Shown: positions 21,635 through 33,297, counted from the stretch's first letter. The stretch is DNA of 64,000 nucleotides from Phenylobacterium deserti (GCF_003254705.1 NZ_QFYR01000003.1:248001-312000), one strand, 5' to 3'. A program made the numbers and translations. The notes: generated from the sequence alone by a model not told the origin.

Positions 21635-22354
21635 ATGACCAAGCTGGCGCTGCTCAACAACGTCGATCATGCCGACCTTCGCGTGATTGCCGGTCACGGG
21701 GCCGAGTTCGGCGACAACATCAATCAGGTGCTGATCTTCCCGACCGAGTTCGAGGAGATCCAGCGCGAGTACCCCATCTTCTTCCGCCGCGACGCCGAAG
21801 GTCAGCTTCAGTCCGTGGCCCTGCTGGGCCTGGACCGCGACGAGAACCTGTTCCTGTCCCCCAATGGCTGGACGGCGCGCTACGTACCCGCCCTGCAGCA
21901 GCGCGGCCCGTTCTCCATCGCCCTCAGCAGCGGGGCGCAGGCGGATGCCGAGCCACAGATCCACGTCGATCTCGACCATCCGCGCATCAGCCGTACGGAA
22001 GGTGAGCCGCTGTTCCTCAAGGCGGGCGGCAATTCGCCCTACCTCCAGCATGTCGCCCGCGTGCTTGGCTCGATCTACAACGGCCTGGAGGTGAGCAAAC
22101 CGATGTTCGCCGCTTTCGAGGAACTGCAGTTGATCGAAGCGATCGACGTGGAGATCGCGCTGGACGATCGAGTCCAGTACGACGTGCCCGGCCTCTTTAC
22201 GATCGCGCAGGACAGGTTGGCGGAGCTCGCGGGCGAGGACCTCGAGCGGCTGCACAAGTCCGGCTTCCTGCAGGTCGCCTACTGGGTGATCTCCTCGCTG
22301 GGCAACGTGAGCCGGTTGATCGATCTCAAGACGCAGAAGCTGGCGGCCGCCTAA
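21635..22354 (+). CDS. SapC-family protein
   Basis: 239 residues. ATG 21635 has GAGGAAA about 5 bp upstream, which fixes the start; the frame is open further 5' without support. The sequence (LLNNVDHADLRVIAG, FPTEFEEIQREYPIFFRR, then LGLDRDENLFLSPNGW) matches the SapC family, named after a Campylobacter fetus S-layer secretion locus although the biochemical role is unknown. No signal peptide or membrane segment is visible, so it is probably cytoplasmic. In Caulobacterales and Xanthomonadales such genes recur beside TonB receptors and tryptophan-halogenase-like genes, as here. Followed at 31 bp by the cupin gene. Confidence 0.85.
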   Translation: MTKLALLNNVDHADLRVIAGHGAEFGDNINQVLIFPTEFEEIQREYPIFFRRDAEGQLQSVALLGLDRDENLFLSPNGWTARYVPALQQRGPFSIALSSGAQADAEPQIHVDLDHPRISRTEGEPLFLKAGGNSPYLQHVARVLGSIYNGLEVSKPMFAAFEELQLIEAIDVEIALDDRVQYDVPGLFTIAQDRLAELAGEDLERLHKSGFLQVAYWVISSLGNVSRLIDLKTQKLAAA

Positions 22355-22385
22355 GGTCCGTCGGCGGCGGAGCCGGACGCAGGTG

Positions 22386-23417
22386 ATGGTCGAGATTTCG
22401 GGAAAGGTAGATGTCCGGCCGGCGACGCGCCCGCAGGACATCCCGTTCGAAGAGATCCTGCAGAGCCAGCACCCCATGGTCTTCAAAGGCCTTGCGGGTG
22501 ACTGGCCCCTGGTGCGCGAAGGGCTCGCCTCGCCCGCTCGCGCGGCCGCTTACCTCAAAGCGCTGTATAGCGGACAGCCGGTCGTAGGCTACATTGCCGC
22601 GCCGGAGATCGGCGGACGCTTTTTCTACAACGACGCCGGCACGGGTCTGAACTTCCAGACCGAACGAACGCGCCTCGACAGTTTCCTGGATCGCATTCTC
22701 GATCAATCGGCCTCGTCCGACGCGCCGGCCCTCTACATCGGCTCCACGGATGTGGACGCTTACCTGCCCGGTCTGCGGGCGGAGAACGATCTGGGCTTGG
22801 ACAGTAAGGTGTTCGGCGAAGAGCCGCCGCTGGTCAGCATCTGGATCGGCAATCGTACGATCGCTTCGGCGCACTATGACATGTCGAACAACATCGCCTG
22901 CTGCGTGGCCGGCCGCCGTCGCTTCACCCTCTTCCCGCCCGAGCAGATCGAGAACCTTTATCCTGGCCCGCTGGAGCCGACACCGGGCGGCCAAGTCGTC
23001 AGCATGGTCGACTTCCGCAATCCCGACTTCGGACGCTTCCCACGTTTTCGTCAGGCGCTTGAGGCGGCGCAGGTCGCTGACCTCGAACCGGGCGACGTGC
23101 TCGTCTACCCCGCCATGTGGTGGCATCAGGTCGAGGCGCTGGATGCCTTCAACATCCTCGTGAACTACTGGTGGAACAGCACGCCCGGCTTCATGGACAC
23201 GCCCATGAACACCCTGCTGCATGGCCTGATCAGCCTGCGCGACCGGCCCGAGCACGAGAAGCGGGCCTGGCGCGCGCTGTTCGACTATTATGTCTTCGGC
23301 CCGCCGGCGCGACCCGCCGCGCACCTGCCGGAAAGGGCGCGCGGGGCGCTTGGCCCCATGGACGATCTCAAGGCGCGGCGTTTGCGGGCGCAGCTGCTCA
23401 ATCGCCTCAACCGCTAA
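22386..23417 (+). CDS. Cupin-like (JmjC/cupin_8) putative 2-oxoglutarate/Fe(II) oxygenase
   Basis: 343 residues with an FIH/JmjC-like cupin barrel. The metal triad can be placed: H163-Y-D165 in SAHYDMSNN and H247 in MWWHQVEAL. The flanking NNIACCVAGRRRFTLFPPEQ and LEPGDVLVYPAMWWHQ are characteristic of cupin_8 proteins. By family it could hydroxylate a protein or small molecule using Fe(II) and 2-oxoglutarate. GTG 22383 directly precedes ATG 22386; I use the ATG. It lies between SapC and the halogenase-like gene, 22 bp before the latter, so co-transcription is likely. Confidence 0.82.
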   Translation: MVEISGKVDVRPATRPQDIPFEEILQSQHPMVFKGLAGDWPLVREGLASPARAAAYLKALYSGQPVVGYIAAPEIGGRFFYNDAGTGLNFQTERTRLDSFLDRILDQSASSDAPALYIGSTDVDAYLPGLRAENDLGLDSKVFGEEPPLVSIWIGNRTIASAHYDMSNNIACCVAGRRRFTLFPPEQIENLYPGPLEPTPGGQVVSMVDFRNPDFGRFPRFRQALEAAQVADLEPGDVLVYPAMWWHQVEALDAFNILVNYWWNSTPGFMDTPMNTLLHGLISLRDRPEHEKRAWRALFDYYVFGPPARPAAHLPERARGALGPMDDLKARRLRAQLLNRLNR

Positions 23418-23439
23418 CCAGAAGATCCGGGGGGATCAC

Positions 23440-25880
<2,441 letters not shown>

Positions 25881-25969
25881 TTAGGCGGAAAGCCGTGCGG
25901 CAGGAAACGCCCAATGTGGGCCTTACGGTCCATGTTGAACTTGCCGCCCGCCAAGCCGAAGCTGGCTGG

Positions 25970-27295
25970 ATGACCTTTCTGGATCGCACCTTCCAGCTCA
26001 GCGCCCACGGCACGAGCGTCCGGACCGAAGCTCTCGCTGGGCTGACGACCTTTCTCACCATGGCCTACATCGTGGTGGTGAACCCCGCGATCCTGGGACA
26101 GGCGGGCATGCCCGCGTCCGCAGTTGCGGCGGCCACCTGCCTGTCGGCTGCGGTGGGATGCTTCCTGATGGGCTTCCTGGCCAACTATCCCATCGCCCTC
26201 GCTCCCGGCATGGGTCTGAACGCCTACTTCAGCTTCACTGTGGTCCAGGCCATGGGCGTGCCCTGGCCCACGGCCTTGGGCCTGGTCTTCCTTTCGGGCT
26301 GCCTTTTCCTCGTCCTGACCCTGACCGGCGTGCGCCAGCTGATCATCAGCGCCATTCCGCGCGCCCTGTTCTCGGCCATCGCCGCCGGCATCGGCCTGTT
26401 CATCGCCCTGGTCGGCCTGCGCAGCGCGGGCCTGGTCACCGCCAATCCGGGAACGATCATCGGCTTGGGCCATCTCCACAGCCCAGGCGCCCGCCTGGCG
26501 CTGATCGGGCTCGCGCTGATCGCGGTCCTGCAGGCGCTCAAGGTTCGCGCCGGACTGCTGATCGGCATCCTGCTGACCACGGCGCTGGGCTGGCTGCTCG
26601 GCCTGGCCAGCTGGACGCCTCAGCCTTACAGCCTGACCGAAATGACGGCGACCGCCTTTCGCCTGGACGTTCCCGCGGCCCTGGGCCTCGAAGGCCGCAC
26701 GGTCGGCTTGGCCCTGGTTGAGATCCTGCTCGTGTTCCTGTTCGTCGACTTGTTCGACAACCTCGGCACCCTGGTGGCGGTCAGCAAACGGGCCGGGCTG
26801 GTTCAGCCCGACGGGACCATTCCGCGGCTGAACCGCATCCTCCTGGCCGACGCCGGCGCGACCATCGTTGGATCGGTGGCCGGCACCAGCACGGTGGTCA
26901 GCTATGTGGAGAGCGCCTCGGGCGTGGCGGCGGGCGGGAAGACCGGCCTCACCGCAATTGTGGTCGGCCTGCTGTTCCTGGCGACCCTGTTCGTCGCACC
27001 GTGGGCCCAGGCGATCCCGGCGGCGGCAACCGCGCCTGTTCTGGTTCTGGTCGGCGCGCTGATGATCTCTCCGCTGACGGAGATCGACTGGGAGGACCCG
27101 GTGGTGGCGATCCCGGCCTTCCTGACCCTCGTCACCATTCCCTTCACCTTCTCCATCGCCAACGGCTTGGCGGCGGGCGTGATCGCCTACGCCCTGCTCA
27201 AGCTGGCGACCCGCCGCCTCGAGACGTCGGATTGGCTGCTGTTCGTGCTCGCCGGCCTGTTCATCCTCCGCTTTGCGGTGATGGTCGCCCAGTGA
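25970..27295 (+). CDS. NCS2-family purine permease (AzgA/GhxP-like)
   Basis: 441 residues with about 12-14 membrane segments. The AzgA/GhxP marks are clear: an N-terminal SVRTEALAGLTTFLTMAYIVVVNP, APGMGLNAYFSF, LFVDLFDNLGTLVAV and GTSTVVSYVESASGVAAGGKTGLTA. Proton-driven uptake of hypoxanthine, guanine or adenine is the family function. I start at ATG 25970 because the upstream open frame has no similarity and would overlap the divergent promoter region. A second TonB receptor follows 133 bp later. Confidence 0.87.
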   Translation: MTFLDRTFQLSAHGTSVRTEALAGLTTFLTMAYIVVVNPAILGQAGMPASAVAAATCLSAAVGCFLMGFLANYPIALAPGMGLNAYFSFTVVQAMGVPWPTALGLVFLSGCLFLVLTLTGVRQLIISAIPRALFSAIAAGIGLFIALVGLRSAGLVTANPGTIIGLGHLHSPGARLALIGLALIAVLQALKVRAGLLIGILLTTALGWLLGLASWTPQPYSLTEMTATAFRLDVPAALGLEGRTVGLALVEILLVFLFVDLFDNLGTLVAVSKRAGLVQPDGTIPRLNRILLADAGATIVGSVAGTSTVVSYVESASGVAAGGKTGLTAIVVGLLFLATLFVAPWAQAIPAAATAPVLVLVGALMISPLTEIDWEDPVVAIPAFLTLVTIPFTFSIANGLAAGVIAYALLKLATRRLETSDWLLFVLAGLFILRFAVMVAQ

Positions 27296-27370
27296 TCGAG
27301 GCGGGATCTGGGCGTTTCCTTGACGCTGTTGCCGAAATGTCATTCCGGCCCCTCCCAACGCACCCTAGCT

Positions 27371-27390
27371 AGAGCCCCGAAGGGCTTTGA
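27371..27390 (+). terminator. Short stem-loop between the purine permease and the second TonB receptor
   Basis: A 7-bp stem AGAGCCC / GGGCTTT with one G-T wobble and a CGAA loop. It lies 75 bp after the permease stop and ends 38 bp before the receptor ATG. It could be a weak terminator of the permease transcript or an element in the receptor leader; there is no T-run beyond the stem. Confidence 0.3.
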
Positions 27391-27428
27391 ACGGCGTCGC
27401 GCGCGGCGCCGGTGTGAGGGATATCTTG

Positions 27429-29834
27429 ATGCGTTACCGCGTACTTCTGTTCGCCGCCGCTTCGGCTGCGAACCTGCTGGCGACTGCCGCCGTCGCCCAG
27501 ACCCAACCCGCCGACACCGCGGACGTCGAAGAGGTGGTGGTTACCGGCACCCGCGCCCAGGCCCGCTCTCGTCTTGAGTCCCTGTCTCCCGTCGACGTGG
27601 TGAGCGCCCGCTCGCTTGAGCAGCAGGGCCGCACCGAGTTGGCCGCCCAGCTACAGGCGACGGTTCCCTCCATCACCTTCCCGCGCCCCTCCGGCACCGA
27701 CGCCACCGACGCCGTGCGGCCGCTGACCCTGCGCGGCCAAGGCCCCGACCAGACCCTGGTCCTGATCAACGGCTCGCGGGCGCACAGCTCGGCCGTGCTC
27801 AACACCAACGGCTCGGTGGGCCGCGGCTCGGCCGCCGTCGACCTGAACACCATCCCGTCCACCGCCATCAGCCACATCGAAGTGCTGCGTGACGGCGCCT
27901 CGGCGCTCTACGGCTCGGACGCCATCGCCGGGGTGATCAACATCCTGCTGCGTGAGGCGGACCACGGCGGCGGCGCTTCCGTGACCTACGGCCAGTACGT
28001 TTCGGGCTACAAGGGCTTCTACGGCGGCGACCGTGACTTCCGCGACGGCCAGACCGTCACCGTCAACGGCTGGCAGGGCCTGAAGCTCGGCTCCGACGGC
28101 TTCCTGACCGTGTCGGCCGAATACCGCGACCGCGATCACACCAACCGGGCCGACGTGGACCCGCGCTTCGGCGTGGTGACCGGCCGCTCGGGCGACGGCG
28201 ACGTCAAGGACGGCAGCATCTACCTCAACGCCGGCAAGCCGCTGGCCGCCGGCTTCGAAGCGCGCGGCTGGGCCGGCTATCAGCATCGCGACGGGCAGAA
28301 CGCCGCCCTCTACCGCACGCCGACCGAGGCGCGGAACATCCCGTCGATCTACCCCAACGGCTTCGTGCCGCTGATCAATGTCACCTCGGACGACGCCAAC
28401 TTCGGCCTCGGCCTGCGCGGCGACATCGCCGGCTGGCGCAGCGACTTCACCATCAGCTACGGCTGGAACGAGGTGGAGTACGGCGTCGAGAACACCCTCA
28501 ACGCCTCCTTCGGCCCGACCTCGCCCCGCAGCTTCTACGCGGGCACGACGAAGTACGATCAGCTCGTCGGCAACGCCGACTTCAGCCGTGACTTCGACCT
28601 GGGTCTGGCGGGTCCGCTGAACATCGCCTTCGGGATCGAAGCCCGCAAGGAGACCTACACCATTGAGGCCGGCGAGCCGGGCTCCTACCTTCGCGGTCCG
28701 GTCAGCACGGCCGCGCCGGGCTCGCAGGGCTTCACCGGCTTCCAGCCGTCCAACGAAGTGGATGAAGACCGCACCAACGTCGGCGGCTACCTGGCGCTCG
28801 AAGCCGAGGTCCTGCCGGACGTGACCGTGGCCGCCGCCGTGCGTCAGGAGCACTACTCCGACTTCGGCGACAACACATCGGGCCGCGTCTCCGCGCGTTG
28901 GGACCTCAGCCCGAACCTGGCGTTCCGCGGCTCTTACGAGACCGGCTTCCGCGCCCCCAGCCTGCAGCAGCAGTACTACACGAACACCGCCATCCTGTTC
29001 GTGAACAACGTGGCGTTTGAGACGGGGACCTACCCCTCGATCAGCCCCGTGGGCCAGGCGCTGGGCGGCCAACCGCTTGAGCCGGAAACCTCGCAGAACG
29101 TCTCGCTGGGCTTCGTCTTCCGGGCGGGCGGCTTCGAGCTCACGGCCGACGCCTATCAGATCGAGGTCGAGGACCGCATCGTGCTGTCCGAAACCCTGCA
29201 GGCCAGCCCGCCGGCCGCCGCCAACCCGAACAGCCTGGCGCTGAGCGGCATCCTCAGCCCGCTGGGCGCCACCGCCGCGCGCTTCTTCCTGAACGGCGTC
29301 GACACCCGCACCCGCGGTCTGGACGTGGTGGCGCACTACCGGATCATCGACGAGCAGGCCGGCACATTCGACCTGACCGCCGCCGGCAATATCAACGACT
29401 TCGACGTCACCCGCCGGCCCCAGACGCGCCAGACCCTGCTGCCGACCCCGGTCCTGCTGTTCGGTCGTCAGGCCACCCTGCGCTTCGAGGAAGGCACCCC
29501 GCCCTGGAAGCTCAGCCTGCAAGGTGATTGGTCGCGCCAGAACTGGGGCGCCACCGTGCGCACCACCTTCTACGGCGACGTGAACAATGCCGGCGCGGCG
29601 GCGGACGCCAGCGGCGACGTGCACACGGGCGACCGTGGCGTGGTCGATGCGGAGCTGCGCTACACCCTGCCCCGTCAGGTCACCCTGGCGCTGGGTGCGG
29701 ATAACCTGTTCGACACCTATCCGCGCCAGATCCGTCCGGCCAACAACACGACCGGCGCCTTCCCGTTCACCTCGTTCTCGCCGTTCGGCTTCAACGGCCG
29801 CTTTGTCTACGGCCGCGTTGCCCTGAACTGGTAG
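27429..29834 (+). CDS. TonB-dependent receptor
   Basis: 801 residues. ATG 27429 has GAGGGA 8 bp upstream. A signal peptide (MRYRVLLFAAASAAN ... AAVAQ) leads to DVEEVVVTGTRAQ, then a plug with TVPSITFPRP, RPLTLRGQGPDQTLVLINGSR and VLRDGASALYGSDAIAGVINI. The barrel carries FRAPSLQQQYY and ends with an aromatic (VYGRVALNW). It belongs to the general siderophore/vitamin-type receptor class, different from the 1033-aa receptor at 18.4 kb. Substrate unknown; the neighbouring purine permease is the only clue. Confidence 0.92.
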   Translation: MRYRVLLFAAASAANLLATAAVAQTQPADTADVEEVVVTGTRAQARSRLESLSPVDVVSARSLEQQGRTELAAQLQATVPSITFPRPSGTDATDAVRPLTLRGQGPDQTLVLINGSRAHSSAVLNTNGSVGRGSAAVDLNTIPSTAISHIEVLRDGASALYGSDAIAGVINILLREADHGGGASVTYGQYVSGYKGFYGGDRDFRDGQTVTVNGWQGLKLGSDGFLTVSAEYRDRDHTNRADVDPRFGVVTGRSGDGDVKDGSIYLNAGKPLAAGFEARGWAGYQHRDGQNAALYRTPTEARNIPSIYPNGFVPLINVTSDDANFGLGLRGDIAGWRSDFTISYGWNEVEYGVENTLNASFGPTSPRSFYAGTTKYDQLVGNADFSRDFDLGLAGPLNIAFGIEARKETYTIEAGEPGSYLRGPVSTAAPGSQGFTGFQPSNEVDEDRTNVGGYLALEAEVLPDVTVAAAVRQEHYSDFGDNTSGRVSARWDLSPNLAFRGSYETGFRAPSLQQQYYTNTAILFVNNVAFETGTYPSISPVGQALGGQPLEPETSQNVSLGFVFRAGGFELTADAYQIEVEDRIVLSETLQASPPAAANPNSLALSGILSPLGATAARFFLNGVDTRTRGLDVVAHYRIIDEQAGTFDLTAAGNINDFDVTRRPQTRQTLLPTPVLLFGRQATLRFEEGTPPWKLSLQGDWSRQNWGATVRTTFYGDVNNAGAAADASGDVHTGDRGVVDAELRYTLPRQVTLALGADNLFDTYPRQIRPANNTTGAFPFTSFSPFGFNGRFVYGRVALNW

Positions 29835-29856
29835 ATCTGACGACCTTACTTCGGTG

Positions 29857-29894
29857 ACGGCGCGGGCGGCTCACCAAGCTCCCGCGCCGTTTCC
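29857..29894 (+). terminator. Terminator-like hairpin after the second TonB receptor
   Basis: A 10-bp perfect stem ACGGCGCGGG / CCCGCGCCGT with a 14-nt loop, followed only by TTCC, about 22 bp after the receptor stop. A strong stem with a poor T-tract. Confidence 0.6.
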
Positions 29895-29917
29895 ATGTTC
29901 CCATGGTGGAGCTTCAA

Positions 29918-29943
29918 TCCACAGGCAGCGATTTGTGTGTGGA
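29918..29943. promoter_or_regulatory. TCCACA/TGTGGA dyad upstream of dnaB (DnaA-box-like)
   Basis: TCCACA at 29918-29923 and TGTGGA at 29938-29943 form a perfect 6-bp inverted pair 14 bp apart. Each is the core of a 9-mer (CAATCCACA and, on the other strand, CTGTCCACA) that differs from the DnaA box TTATCCACA at two positions. They lie 65-90 bp before the dnaB start. Confidence 0.3.
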
Positions 29944-30007
29944 CAGGTAGCCGCAGGCCCGGCGTGTCGCAGTGTCTGGAGCCCGCGCGTTAGGCTATCG
30001 GTAAGGG

Positions 30008-31507
30008 ATGGCAATCGTACCGGCGCTTGATCTTCGCCCCGTCTCGAACGACGTGGCGATCCAAAACGTGCCCTCCAACATCGAGGCTGAGCAGGCCCTG
30101 CTGGGCGCCCTGCTCTATGACAACGCGGCCTTCGAACGGCTGGGCGACAACCTGCAGGCCAGGCACTTCTACGAGCCGTTCCACCAGCGGCTGTTCCAGG
30201 CCATCGAGACCCACATCCGCAAGGGTCAGCTCGCCGAGCCGATCCTGCTGGCCGAAGAGTTCTCCCGCGACCCGGCGTTCCAGGAGCTGGGCGGCGTCCG
30301 CTATCTCGCCGATCTCGTCGACCGCGCGCCGCCGGCCGCCAACGCGCCGGACTATGCCCGCGCTGTCTATGACCTCGCTCTGCGCCGTGACCTGATTCGC
30401 ATCGGCGGAGAGATCGCCCTGCGCGCCAACCAGGGCGACGCCGAGCTGGGCGCCCAGGAACAGATCGAACAGGCCGAACAGGAGCTCTACGCCCTCGCCG
30501 AGACGGGCGGCGTTTCCCAGGGCTTCGTCAGCTTCGCCGACGCCCTGCACGGCGCCGTCACCATGGCGGCTGAGGCGCACGCTCGCGACGGCGGCCTCGC
30601 CGGCATCTCCACCGGCTTGCTGGACCTCGACCAGAAGATCGGCGGCCTGCACCCATCCGACTTGATGATTCTCGCCGCCCGACCGTCGATGGGTAAGACC
30701 TCGCTGGCCTGTAACATCGCGTTCGACGTTGCGCGCAACTATGCCTGGGAGCCTCAGCCGGACGGCAGCCGCAAGACGGTGCGCGGCGGCGTGGTGGCCT
30801 TCTACTCCCTCGAAATGAGCGCCGAACAGCTGGCCCTGCGCCTGCTGGCTGAAGCTTCCGGCGTTTCGGGCGACCGCCTCCGCAAGGGCGAGATCGACGC
30901 GGTCGAGTTCGGCAAGATCCGGGACGCTGCGCTCGAGATCCAGGAAGCGCCGCTCTACATCGACGCCACCGGCGGCATCACCTTGGCCAAGCTGACTGCG
31001 CGGGCTCGCCGACTGAAGCGGATGGTGGGCCTGGACCTGATCATCATCGACTACCTCCAGCTGGTGACGACCGGGGCCGGCGGCCCCGACAACCGGGTGC
31101 AGGAGGTCTCCATGATCACGCAGGGCATGAAGGCCCTCGCCAAGGAGCTGAACGTTCCGGTGATCGCCCTGTCCCAGCTCTCGCGTCAGGTCGAAAACCG
31201 CGAAGACAAGAAGCCCCAGCTGTCCGACCTTCGTGAATCCGGTTCGATCGAACAGGACGCCGACATGGTCATGTTCGTGTACCGCGAGGAGTATTACCTC
31301 AGCCGCCTGGAGCCGCGCGAAGGCACCGAGGAGCACTTCCGCTGGCAGGAGCAGATGGACCAGGTGAAGGGTCTCGCTGAACTGATCATCGGCAAGCAGC
31401 GTCACGGTCCGATCGGGACGGTGAAGCTGTCGTTCGACTCCGACACCACCAAGTTCGGCAACCTTGCACGCGACCACCACGCTCGGTTCTCCTCGCACGA
31501 CGACTAG
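30008..31507 (+). CDS. dnaB: Replicative DNA helicase
   Basis: 499 residues. The N-terminal helical domain (NVPSNIEAEQALLGALLYDN ...) leads through a linker to a RecA-like motor with Walker A ARPSMGKTS (K230), AFYSLEMSAEQLALRLLAE (H1a) and IIIDYLQLV (Walker B), QLSRQVENREDKKPQLSDLR and the C-terminal HGPIGTV. Unwinds DNA at the fork as a hexamer. The ATG has only a weak ribosome site. A short DnaA-box-like dyad lies upstream. Followed at 69 bp by alr. Confidence 0.96.
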   Translation: MAIVPALDLRPVSNDVAIQNVPSNIEAEQALLGALLYDNAAFERLGDNLQARHFYEPFHQRLFQAIETHIRKGQLAEPILLAEEFSRDPAFQELGGVRYLADLVDRAPPAANAPDYARAVYDLALRRDLIRIGGEIALRANQGDAELGAQEQIEQAEQELYALAETGGVSQGFVSFADALHGAVTMAAEAHARDGGLAGISTGLLDLDQKIGGLHPSDLMILAARPSMGKTSLACNIAFDVARNYAWEPQPDGSRKTVRGGVVAFYSLEMSAEQLALRLLAEASGVSGDRLRKGEIDAVEFGKIRDAALEIQEAPLYIDATGGITLAKLTARARRLKRMVGLDLIIIDYLQLVTTGAGGPDNRVQEVSMITQGMKALAKELNVPVIALSQLSRQVENREDKKPQLSDLRESGSIEQDADMVMFVYREEYYLSRLEPREGTEEHFRWQEQMDQVKGLAELIIGKQRHGPIGTVKLSFDSDTTKFGNLARDHHARFSSHDD

Positions 31508-31576
31508 CCGCGCGCTTGCAATCCCGGTCGAAGCCGGCGAAGTCCGGGCCTCGATCGTTATGCCTTGCGACAGGAC

Positions 31577-32671
31577 ATGCCCGAGCCGGCTCTCGCCCAC
31601 CTGACCATCGACCTCGACGCGCTCGCCCACAACTACGGCGTGATCCGCGCCGAGGCCGTGGGCGCGGAGGTGGCTCCTGTCGTCAAAGCGAACGGCTATG
31701 GCCTGGGAGCCGTCGAGCTCGCCCGTCGGCTCTGGGCGGAAGGCGCACGCAGCTTCTTCGTTGCTCGCACGGCCGAAGGCACGGCGCTGCGTGCGGGCCT
31801 GGGACCGGAGCGCCCGGCGACCATCTATGTGCTGGATGGGCTTACGGTGGGCGCCGGTCCCGTGCTGCTGGCGGACAATCTGACGCCGGTCCTCACGAGC
31901 CTTCCTCAGGTGACGGAGGCGAGCGCGCTGGCGCGCGCCCTTGGCCGAGCCTTGCCCGTCGGGCTGCACGTCGACACCGGCATGAACCGGCAGGGCGTGA
32001 CGCCGGACGAGGCGCGGGCGCTCGCGCAATCGGTCGATCGGCTTCGCGGCCTCGACCTGCAGCTGGTCATGAGCCATCTCGGCTCCGCACCCGAGCCGGA
32101 CAACCCGCGCAACCGCCAGCAGCTCGAGCGCTTCGTCGACATTCGCGGGCTGTTTCCTGATGCTCGCGCAAGTCTCGCCGCCTCCGCGGGCAGCTTCCTG
32201 GGACCGGACTTCCGCTTCGATCTCGTCCGGCCGGGCGTCAGCCTCTACGGCGGCGGCCCCCTCGAGACGCCCGATCCTAGGCTGCGGGCCGTCGCCATTT
32301 TCACCGCGCCCATTCTCGACATCCGCAACGTTCAGGCAGGCGAGCTCATCGGCTATGGCGGGAACGTCCGCGTCGATAGGCCGACACGCGTGGCCATGGT
32401 GGCGGCCGGCTATGCGGACGGCGTGATCCGCGCCGGCCGGGGCGAGGGCTACGCCTGGTACGCCGGCGCGCGGCGCACCCTGCTGATCTCCAACATGGAT
32501 CTTCTGGCGATCGACATCGGAGACGCCCCGGCGCACGTCGGCGATGCGGTCGAGTTGCTCGGCCCTAACGCGCCTCTCGACGACTTCGCCACGGCTGCGG
32601 GAACGGTCGCGCACGAAGTGCTCGTGCGCCTGAGCCCGCGCGCTGGCCGGACCTACGTCGGCAAGGCCTGA
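31577..32671 (+). CDS. alr: Alanine racemase
   Basis: 364 residues from ATG 31577; a TTG at 31565 is an alternative start. Converts L- to D-alanine for peptidoglycan. The PLP lysine is K37 in VVKANGYGLG; LHVDTGMNRQG, VMSHLGSA, VRPGVSLYGG and GYGGNVRV (catalytic tyrosine region) are standard Alr motifs. It directly follows dnaB, an arrangement I recall from other alphaproteobacteria. The 3' end overlaps the convergent YIP1-family gene by 19 bp. Confidence 0.93.
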   Translation: MPEPALAHLTIDLDALAHNYGVIRAEAVGAEVAPVVKANGYGLGAVELARRLWAEGARSFFVARTAEGTALRAGLGPERPATIYVLDGLTVGAGPVLLADNLTPVLTSLPQVTEASALARALGRALPVGLHVDTGMNRQGVTPDEARALAQSVDRLRGLDLQLVMSHLGSAPEPDNPRNRQQLERFVDIRGLFPDARASLAASAGSFLGPDFRFDLVRPGVSLYGGGPLETPDPRLRAVAIFTAPILDIRNVQAGELIGYGGNVRVDRPTRVAMVAAGYADGVIRAGRGEGYAWYAGARRTLLISNMDLLAIDIGDAPAHVGDAVELLGPNAPLDDFATAAGTVAHEVLVRLSPRAGRTYVGKA

Positions 32672-33297
32672 AGCGCCGCCGCCATTCGAAGCGGACCGCC
32701 CAGGTCCCGGATCCGCGTGGTCACCGTGCCTAGCACCGCGGACAGCACCAGGATGGCCAGCAACACGACCGCGAAATAGCTGAGCCGCCGTTGTGGAACG
32801 ACGCTCATCATCCGCGGCAGTCCGACATAGAGGATGTAGAGGCTGTAGAGGCCGCCCAGCAGGCCCAGCAGCTCGCCCACGGGCGGATAGAGCAGGAACA
32901 CGCCAGACACCCAGAGCGCCGTGCCCGAATAGGCCGCCAGCTTGAAAGCCTGCAGCCGACTGCGAACGCCTCCGAAGCTGGGCGCGAGAACATCGATGAT
33001 GAGGGCGAGGACGTATACCTCGACCAGGGCGAGCACATAGGCCGCAAGCATCTCCGCCAAGGCGACGCCCAGCGGCGGCCGCATGCCGACGTCGAAGACG
33101 CCAACTCCGAAAAGCAGCAGGCCGACGAACCCGCAGATCGCCGGGATAGCGGCTAGGGGGGCGACGAGGCGCAGATAGAGGTTCGGAACGCTGGAGGGCT
33201 CCGCCTCGATGACGTCCCAGGCCCGCGTGGGCGCCGTCAGCACCGCCAGCGCTCGGCCAACTATGGACGGAACCCGGTCGGGCGCCGCACCCCTCAT
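32653..33297 (-). CDS. YIP1-family membrane protein
   Basis: 214 residues with about five hydrophobic segments (LVAPLAAIPAICGFVGLLLFG, MLAAYVLALVEVYVLALII, TALWVSGVFLLYPPVGELL, and two more). The soluble start SIVGRALAVLTAPTRAWDVIEAEP is typical of bacterial Yip1-domain proteins. I start at ATG 33297; the frame is open upstream without similarity. Function unknown. It faces alr (19-bp overlap) and is divergent from radA. Confidence 0.65.
   Translation of the reverse strand: MRGAAPDRVPSIVGRALAVLTAPTRAWDVIEAEPSSVPNLYLRLVAPLAAIPAICGFVGLLLFGVGVFDVGMRPPLGVALAEMLAAYVLALVEVYVLALIIDVLAPSFGGVRSRLQAFKLAAYSGTALWVSGVFLLYPPVGELLGLLGGLYSLYILYVGLPRMMSVVPQRRLSYFAVVLLAILVLSAVLGTVTTRIRDLGGPLRMAAALQALPT

Noticed and set aside
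18407..22486. A 1359-codon open frame on the minus strand opposite the TonB receptor and SapC genes
   Set aside because: It is a shadow of GC-biased codon use in the plus-strand genes. It has no start signal, no recognisable domain and a composition rich in Val/Asp/Arg/Gly/Ala expected from antisense. The plus-strand receptor has a signal peptide and clear motifs.
27651..29624. A 657-codon open frame opposite the second TonB receptor
   Set aside because: Same reason: antisense shadow with low-complexity composition and no family motif.
31565..31577. TTG 31565 as the start of alr
   Set aside because: Only four codons longer; ATG 31577 has an AGGA just upstream and matches the usual Alr N-terminus as well. 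Kept as alternative only.
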